DNA from: Microlunatus speluncae
Lineage (GTDB): Bacteria; Actinomycetota; Actinomycetes; Propionibacteriales; Propionibacteriaceae
Assembly: GCF_009299835.1 (NCBI RefSeq)
Contig: NZ_VKCZ01000003.1
Location: forward strand, 1 to 64,000
Direction of reading: 5' to 3'
DNA: 64,000 nt
Part shown: piece after piece, positions 56,090 to 62,094 of the stretch
Position numbering within the stretch: position 1 is the stretch's first letter
Layout of the letters: each line of letters starts with the position of its first letter
Notes under the pieces: model-generated
What the model saw: only the letters and a program-made list of their open reading frames with translations
What the model was told of the DNA's origin: nothing
Database searches by the model: none
Position numbers and translations under genes: made by a program

Positions 56090-58960
56090 ATGCCCGGCAC
56101 TTCCTCGACGGGGGGCAACCTGGTCGTGCTGGCCGCTCCGGACGGACCGCTGGCCGGCGTCCGCGACGCCCTGCGCGATCTCTCCGCGGTCGGCCTGATC
56201 GAGGAGTTCCTCTGGGTCCGGCTGGCCCCGGTCGATGATCAACTCTCGATCTCGGCCGACAAGATCATCGACGGCGCCGCCTACCCGGTGACCGTGCAGC
56301 AGATGCTGTCCGAACGCCAGTACGACCGCGTCCGCGTCTGCTGCCTCGCCGCCGTTCTGCCGAGCCCGGCAGCGCCCAGCCGCTTCGAAGGGCAAGCCGG
56401 CTCTCTCCATGATCATCCCGACGGCGAACGGGAACTGGTCGACCTGATCCGCCGCTCCAGCGGCACCGGCGAGATCGAGCGGCTGCGCTGCGTGATCACC
56501 CGCCCCGGCGGCATCGCGAGCGCCGAGGATCTGGGCCGGGACGACTGGCACAACGTGATCATCTCGCCGGAGGACGCGCGCGGCCCGGGGCTGGGGCACC
56601 AGGTGCTCGAGCCGACCGACGACCCGGCACTGCTCGGCGGTGCCGCCGCCACCGCGGTGGCCGGCCTGACCGGGCTCTGGCGTGGGGTGCCGGACGCGCC
56701 GCTCGACGACGTCGCGGTGCCGCCGGGCCGGTCGGTCCGGGTCGGCCGGGCGTTCTTCCGGTCCCTGGACGCGTCGGCGGTCGAGGAGTCGATCCGGGAC
56801 GGCGTCACCTCGGTGGCCGGCGGGCTGCCCGCGGTCCGGGTCGCCGGGGCCCAGTCGCTGCGGATCGGTCCGCCGCCCGGCGGGTCGGCGGCGGGCGGCG
56901 CGGCCGGGCCCGGGACGGACCGGATCGACGACGTCGACGCGGCGACCGGGACGATGGCCGACGCGCTGTGGCGCAAGCACGGCGGCGTGCTCCGCGGCCC
57001 GCGGGTGCAGCCGTCACCGAGCCCGGTCAAGGACATCGGGGCGCTGGCCGCGCTGCGGATGCTGTTCGGCTTCATCTGGGCCGCGATCAAGAACACGCCG
57101 ATGCGCTGGCGGGCGGCGCTGACCAACAAGATCGCCTCGACCACGGCGGCTGCGGTGCACGGCAGCGTGTTCGGCCGGGCGCCGTCGGCGTACTCGGTGG
57201 TGGTGCGCGGCATCCGGCCCGACGGGAGCGGGGCCGACTGGCGCGACTGGGGCCGCGCGTCCAACGAGCTCGCCGGAGTGATCGGCGAGGCCGGCGGCGG
57301 CCAGGGCTGGTCCGGTGAACGGCACGATCTCTCCACGCTGTGGCAGGACTATCTGGCCGGCGCGTACACCCTGGCCGACGGCGGCGAACGGATCGCCGAA
57401 CTGCCGCCGCTGCAGGTCGGCGCCGACCGGGCGGTGCTGGCCGACCCGGCCCAGATCGTGCCCGGCCCGGCGCACCGGTGGCAGGTGCCCGGCCAGCTCG
57501 GCGGTGCCGCCGTCGCCCCGTACGACGCCCTCGGCCTGCAGGCGGTGCAGACCCGGCTCGACCCGCCGGAGGGGCAGCTGACCCCGGAGCTGGACCGGGC
57601 CCGGTCCGGGCTGGGCGGTTGGCTCGGTCGCTATCGCGCCGCGTACGCGGTGAAGGTGGGGCAGCGGCTGGGCGCCGCCGTATCCGGCACCCGGGACGAG
57701 GCGCAGGCGATCCTGCGCGAGCTGGCTCAGGCCGGCTCCGAGGACGAGCCGTCGGACGACCTGCGGCGCAAGATGCGCCGGCTGACCCTGTGGATGCGCG
57801 GGCTGCTGATCGGTCTCGCCGTCGTGATCATCATCCTGTTGCTGCTCGGCGGCTTCGAGAAGCTGACCTGGGAGACGGTGACGATCTCGATCATCGCCGC
57901 GGTCGTGCTCTGGCTGATCGGCAGCTTCACCGTCTTCTTCGTCAGCCAACGCGAGCTGTTCCGGGAGCTGAACCGGCGCAAGGACGCCGCGTCGCAGACC
58001 GAGGCCAACCGGGTCAACCTCGGCCACGTGCTGCGCGACCTGAATCGGCTGACCGCCGCCTACGAACAGTTCCTGGCCTGGTCCCGGATCTCCGGCGTCG
58101 TGCTGGCGGCGCCGTTCGGCGGTCCGGCGCAGGTCGGCGCGGCGTCCCGGCTGCCCGCGGCCGGATTGCCGCTGTCCACCCGGATCGGCGTCGCCGAACT
58201 GCAGCCGGACGCGGTGGCCAAGGCGGCGACGGTGATCCGGCGCGAGGTGTTCCGGGCCGGCTGGCTGAGCCGGCCCTGGCAGGCGCTGCTCGAATCCGCG
58301 CCCGGCCGGCTCGGCCCGGAGGCGATCGACCTGGCCCAGAGCCCGGACCGGATGTTCGCGGAGCAAGGCGGCGACGGCACCCTGCTCGTCCGCTGGGCCG
58401 CCCTGCTCGAATCCGGGCTCGCCCCCGCCACGAGCCAGCCCGGCGACCCGGGTCGTTCCCTGAGCTTGTCGAAGCGCCGTCCTGAGCCTGTCGAAGGGGG
58501 CAGGCCCGAGCCTGCCGAAGGGGGCAGGCTCGATGACTCCCTTTCGGGCGAAGCCCTGAACGACGGCGGCCGCGCCCTGTGGCAGGCCGTCGGCCGCTCG
58601 CTGCCGGACAGCGAGCTCGGCCGGTCCCTGGTCGCCTCGGTCCGGGTCGCCGGCCCGACCCCGGCCACCCGGCCGTTCGCCGACTTCATGGCCGGCCTGG
58701 ATCAGCCTGCCGAGTCCTGGTCCGGGCAGCAGTTCGACCCGGTCGCGTTCGGGGCCGAGGCCCGCGTCGCCGGCCGGCAGCGGGTCGTCACCGACTGGTA
58801 TCGGACCAGCGGCCGGGAGCTGAGCCGGGTCGCCGTCCTGGTCCAGCTGACCGAGGCCTTCGCCGCGTACGAGCTCGCCGCGGTGCCCGGCGCCCAGGCC
58901 CGCTCCGGCGCGCCCGAGGCCGGTCAGCATCCACTGCCCGAAGTCGATGAGGTGTTCTGA
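56090..58960 (+). CDS. Two-span membrane protein, 956 aa, with a repeat insertion
   Basis: I do not recognise the family. Residues about 1-565 are soluble and Gly/Ala/Asp-rich, starting with a short Rossmann-like LVVLAAPDGPLAGVRDAL. Two membrane spans (about 570-590 LIGLAVVIIILLLLGGF and 598-620 VTISIIAAVVLWLIGSFTVFFV) are followed by an amphipathic RELFRELNRRKD helix and a second soluble region. A REP-like repeat adds about 27 residues near 789-815 (SLSLSKRRPEPVEGGRPEPAEGG) without breaking the frame. The ATG at 56090 is four bases after the tubulin-like stop, so the two are a unit. Confidence 0.78.
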   Translation: MPGTSSTGGNLVVLAAPDGPLAGVRDALRDLSAVGLIEEFLWVRLAPVDDQLSISADKIIDGAAYPVTVQQMLSERQYDRVRVCCLAAVLPSPAAPSRFEGQAGSLHDHPDGERELVDLIRRSSGTGEIERLRCVITRPGGIASAEDLGRDDWHNVIISPEDARGPGLGHQVLEPTDDPALLGGAAATAVAGLTGLWRGVPDAPLDDVAVPPGRSVRVGRAFFRSLDASAVEESIRDGVTSVAGGLPAVRVAGAQSLRIGPPPGGSAAGGAAGPGTDRIDDVDAATGTMADALWRKHGGVLRGPRVQPSPSPVKDIGALAALRMLFGFIWAAIKNTPMRWRAALTNKIASTTAAAVHGSVFGRAPSAYSVVVRGIRPDGSGADWRDWGRASNELAGVIGEAGGGQGWSGERHDLSTLWQDYLAGAYTLADGGERIAELPPLQVGADRAVLADPAQIVPGPAHRWQVPGQLGGAAVAPYDALGLQAVQTRLDPPEGQLTPELDRARSGLGGWLGRYRAAYAVKVGQRLGAAVSGTRDEAQAILRELAQAGSEDEPSDDLRRKMRRLTLWMRGLLIGLAVVIIILLLLGGFEKLTWETVTISIIAAVVLWLIGSFTVFFVSQRELFRELNRRKDAASQTEANRVNLGHVLRDLNRLTAAYEQFLAWSRISGVVLAAPFGGPAQVGAASRLPAAGLPLSTRIGVAELQPDAVAKAATVIRREVFRAGWLSRPWQALLESAPGRLGPEAIDLAQSPDRMFAEQGGDGTLLVRWAALLESGLAPATSQPGDPGRSLSLSKRRPEPVEGGRPEPAEGGRLDDSLSGEALNDGGRALWQAVGRSLPDSELGRSLVASVRVAGPTPATRPFADFMAGLDQPAESWSGQQFDPVAFGAEARVAGRQRVVTDWYRTSGRELSRVAVLVQLTEAFAAYELAAVPGAQARSGAPEAGQHPLPEVDEVF
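58453..58533. repeat. REP-like repeats inside a coding sequence
   Basis: Three tandem copies of the core, GAGCTTGTCGAAG, GAGCCTGTCGAAGG and GAGCCTGCCGAAGG, lie in the reading frame of the two-span membrane protein. Their lengths keep the frame open, adding a Pro/Glu/Gly/Arg-rich insert. Confidence 0.85.
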
Positions 58961-59058
58961 GTGAGTGTCGCGAAATCACTGCGTGCGGAGTGCTACCCGG
59001 CTTTGAATCGATTGACTCCTTGGCACGCAGAGCTTTCGCGACAGTGGAGGCAACGACG

Positions 59059-61494
59059 ATGAACGACCGGACCCTGGGCGACACCCCGCCGCCGGATCCG
59101 ACCTTCGAGCGGCTGAAGGCCTGGCGCGATCAAGAGGTGTTGGCGAGCCGGCTGCAACTGGGCGAGATCAAGGACACCTACCTCCGGGCCGTGGCCCGGT
59201 CCGGTCGGCGCCGGGCCGAGGAGATCGCGGCCATGCTGCCGGCCGCCTTGCGGAAGTACGCGCCCGAGTTGGAACGGCAGGTCACCACCCCCACCTCCCC
59301 GCCGCGGCCGGGATCCTCGCCGCCGGAGTCGGCTCGGGCGGCACCCGCGGGTCCGGCCGCCTCGCCCACCTCATCGACCCAGACCCCCTCGACTCAGACC
59401 ACCCCCTCGACCCAGGCCGGGGGATCACCTCAGACCGGCCATCCGGCCCAGGCCGGCCACCCGACCCAGACCGGCTCGTCGCCCTCGAGCGGATCACCGA
59501 CCCACAACGGGTCGGGACGCCAGCCCGGGTCGACGACGCAGCCCGACCAGTCGGCTCAGGCTCCGTGGGACGCCGGGCCGCCGGGGTCCCCGGCAGCATC
59601 AGCGGCATCGGCGTCCTCGGCACCGACCGTTGCCCCGCCGGGTCAGCAGGCGCCCGCCGATGATCAGCGTTACCCGTCGGCACCGGCTCCCGGGATCCCC
59701 GACCACGGGACACCGACCGCACCCGGCCCGCGCCGGGCCGCCTCGCCCGATTCCGCCGGCGCGGTGCCCGCCGGGCCGCCCCCATCGGTGGCCGACCTGG
59801 CCGCCGGCTTCGCCCGCTACGACTTCGGCTCCGACTTCGACTCCGGCGATCTCGGCTCGGCCGACCTCGGGGCCCCGTCCCGGGTGACGCTCCGATCGGC
59901 GACCGGCAACGACGGCGTACGACTCGCCTGGGACCTCCCGGACGGCCTGGCCTCGGCGACCGCGTACCGGATCGTGGCCAGCGACGAGCAGCGCCCGTAC
60001 TCCCCGGATCGGGCCGACCTGGTCGACATCGTCCTCGGCGACGCCGCCCGCACCACCACGGACACCCGGCCGTTCACGGCGGCGATCCGGCACTTCCAGG
60101 TCTGGTGCAACACCGGCGTGACCCTGTCCGTGGCCCGGCAGAGCCAGCCGCGGCTGGTCGCGGAGAAGGCCGTGGTCAGCCGGGTGATCGACGCCGACCT
60201 GCGCGAGGACGAAGGCCGGGTGATCGGCCAGTGGTCCGTCTGGTACGGCATCGACCGGGTGCACATCTATCGCACGCCGGTGGAACGGGCCCGGCCCGGC
60301 CAGCCCGATCCGCAGTACCGGATCCTGGCGACCGAGGCCAACCTCGGCGGCTTCGTCGACAACGACGCCGAACGCGGCCGGCGCTACCTCTACCAGTTCT
60401 GCACCGAGGCGGTCGTCGACGGAGTGCCGCAACTGTCCGGCGCCGTCACCGTCGAGGTCGGCGTCTCGGCCGTGGTCGACCCGATCGAGGATCTCGAGGT
60501 CGCCCAGCACGGCGCGAGTTCTGACCAGGATCGGGGCGACGACTGGCAGTTCGACCTGCTCTGGTCGCCGCAGCCGGCCGGCCGGATCTTCGTCTACCGG
60601 ACCGAGAACCGCCCGCTCGCCGGCGCCGAACACGGCAGCCACCCGGAGTCGGCGCTGCCGCAGATGAACCTGCGCGACGAGGACCGGCTGGCCCACCCGA
60701 TCAGCCCGCAACCGGACGGCCGGGTCGGCATGCGCAACGTGCCCTGGCCGCGCAGCTGGGACCGCGCGTACTTCACCCCGGTCGTGGTCCTGGACGGCAT
60801 CGCGCGGGTCGGTCGGACCGTGCCCGCCGTCCGGGTCCGGCCCGTGCACGACCCGGTGATCATCGAGCGCTGCGACCAGCAGGTGCTGAAGTTCGGCTGG
60901 CCGCCCGGCGCCGCGACCGTGCTGGCCGAGGTGCTGCAGAGCGGCGACGTCACCGCGACCGTGGAATGCTCGGCCGACATCTACAACCAGCTCGGCGGCG
61001 TCCAGTTCGGCCGGCCACTGCCCAACCGCGGCGCGACCGTACGGATCACCGGCGTCTCCTTCGTCGGCGGCGAACGCCGGGAGAGCGTGCCGGTCGAGGT
61101 CGGCTATCCGGGCCTGATGCGGATCCGGTACGTGATCGAGCTGCGTCGCACCCTGCTGCTGAAACCGGACCGGGTGCTGGTCCGGCTGGCCAGCGAAACC
61201 GAGATCGCCAACTGCCCGCCGCTGGTCCTGGTGCACCACCCCACCCGGCTGCCGCTGCACCCGGGCGACGGCCAGCAGCTCGAGGTGACCGAGGACATCG
61301 AGGAGGTCACCCGCCCGGTGCTCAGGTTCCGCCCCGACGGCATCGGCACCCGTCCCAGCGCCGTCGCCTGGAAGGCCTCCGTCCGCGGCCGCACCGGCTA
61401 CGTCCGCCTCTTCGCCGACCTACCCCCCGACCGCACCGCCCTGGTAGCCCTCCTCGACCCCCCAGTCGACTCCCTCCGCCTGGGCGGCACCTGA
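59059..61494 (+). CDS. Fibronectin type III-like protein with a disordered Thr/Ser/Pro linker, 811 aa
   Basis: An N-terminal helical part (about 1-75; ERLKAWRDQEVLASRLQLGEIKDTYLRAVARSGRRRAEEIAAML) precedes about 170 residues of Pro/Thr/Ser/Gln/Gly low-complexity sequence (TQTPSTQTTPSTQAGGS and similar). An FN3-like domain follows (PSRVTLRSATGNDGVRLAWDLPDGLASATAYRIVASDE, about 272-345). The remainder to the end is beta-rich, with further FN3-like units (for example DDWQFDLLWSPQPAGRIFVYRTENRPL). No signal peptide is seen, so it is probably cytoplasmic and acts as a scaffold. The ATG at 59059 has a GTGGAGG site; it is 98 bases from the previous gene. Confidence 0.8.
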   Translation: MNDRTLGDTPPPDPTFERLKAWRDQEVLASRLQLGEIKDTYLRAVARSGRRRAEEIAAMLPAALRKYAPELERQVTTPTSPPRPGSSPPESARAAPAGPAASPTSSTQTPSTQTTPSTQAGGSPQTGHPAQAGHPTQTGSSPSSGSPTHNGSGRQPGSTTQPDQSAQAPWDAGPPGSPAASAASASSAPTVAPPGQQAPADDQRYPSAPAPGIPDHGTPTAPGPRRAASPDSAGAVPAGPPPSVADLAAGFARYDFGSDFDSGDLGSADLGAPSRVTLRSATGNDGVRLAWDLPDGLASATAYRIVASDEQRPYSPDRADLVDIVLGDAARTTTDTRPFTAAIRHFQVWCNTGVTLSVARQSQPRLVAEKAVVSRVIDADLREDEGRVIGQWSVWYGIDRVHIYRTPVERARPGQPDPQYRILATEANLGGFVDNDAERGRRYLYQFCTEAVVDGVPQLSGAVTVEVGVSAVVDPIEDLEVAQHGASSDQDRGDDWQFDLLWSPQPAGRIFVYRTENRPLAGAEHGSHPESALPQMNLRDEDRLAHPISPQPDGRVGMRNVPWPRSWDRAYFTPVVVLDGIARVGRTVPAVRVRPVHDPVIIERCDQQVLKFGWPPGAATVLAEVLQSGDVTATVECSADIYNQLGGVQFGRPLPNRGATVRITGVSFVGGERRESVPVEVGYPGLMRIRYVIELRRTLLLKPDRVLVRLASETEIANCPPLVLVHHPTRLPLHPGDGQQLEVTEDIEEVTRPVLRFRPDGIGTRPSAVAWKASVRGRTGYVRLFADLPPDRTALVALLDPPVDSLRLGGT

Positions 61495-61514
61495 TGCCCC
61501 CCTCTCCAGCCGAC

Positions 61515-61558
61515 TTGTCAGAACTGAGTAGCCCTATAGCGCACCTCAGTTCTGACAA
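61515..61558. repeat. Hairpin repeat, copy 1
   Basis: Perfect 14-base arms TTGTCAGAACTGAG (61515-61528) and CTCAGTTCTGACAA (61545-61558) enclose 16 bases (including CCCTATAGCG). The whole element, with flanks, is identical over about 57 bases to the copy at 62025-62068. Confidence 0.9.
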
Positions 61559-61586
61559 CTCGGCAAAAGTGGGGGCCTGGTCGCGT

Positions 61587-61616
61587 TCGTTCCCTGAGCT
61601 TGTCGAAGGGCAGGCC
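61587..61616. repeat. REP-like repeat, half-element
   Basis: The copy CGTTCCCTGAGCTTGTCGAAG followed by GGCAGGCC has no inverted partner. It lies in the non-coding gap. Confidence 0.8.
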
Positions 61617-61690
61617 GGATGTAGGTCCCGCGCGGAGCGGCCGTCCTCCGTGCGACAGGGCACCTCCGGTCGAGGCTGGGCGCGGTCGGG

Positions 61691-61721
61691 TTCGTTCCCT
61701 GAGCCTGTCGAAGGGCAGGGC
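61691..61721. repeat. REP-like repeat, half-element
   Basis: The copy TTCGTTCCCTGAGCCTGTCG plus AAGGGCAGG lies about 100 bases downstream of the previous one, in the same direction. Confidence 0.8.
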
Positions 61722-62024
61722 AGAGGCACGTCTTTCTCCGAGCGATCGGTGTCGTTCCCGGAGCCGCAGAGCACCTTCGCCGCAGCCGGGTGTGACTTGT
61801 CCCGGCTTCGTGGGCGCAGATCGGCCGGGAACCGTCACCCTCGACGGAGCCACGCCTCGGAAGAGCTGGCGTTCGGGCCGGGTAGCGGGCCTGACGTCCG
61901 GTGCCTGCGAACGTCACCCGAGCTTGTCACTGCCCGCCCGCGGACACCGGCGAAGCGATCCTCCCCAGACCGCAAGCCCGCCGGAGCGCCGCGCGACCCC
62001 GGCCCGACCCCACACCCAGCCGAC

Positions 62025-62068
62025 TTGTCAGAACTGAGTAGCCCTATAGCGCACCTCAGTTCTGACAA
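62025..62068. repeat. Hairpin repeat, copy 2
   Basis: Arms 62025-62038 and 62055-62068 are identical in sequence to copy 1, 510 bases away, in the same orientation. Confidence 0.9.
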
Positions 62069-62094
62069 CTCGGTGCGGCGGCGGGAGGGGTGAC

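Larger units (their letters stand above)
61495..62094. other. Repeat-rich region between the FN3-like and GAP1-like genes
   Basis: No supported gene is present in these 600 bases. They hold two identical hairpin elements (61515-61558 and 62025-62068) and two REP-like half-elements (61587-61616 and 61691-61721). The right-hand hairpin ends 26 bases before the GAP1-like start, so it may affect its expression. Confidence 0.7.

Noticed and set aside
61497..62068. Frames of 100-150 codons in the gap before the GAP1-like gene
   Set aside because: They are built from REP-like cores (the PELVEG-type peptides) and the hairpin repeats.
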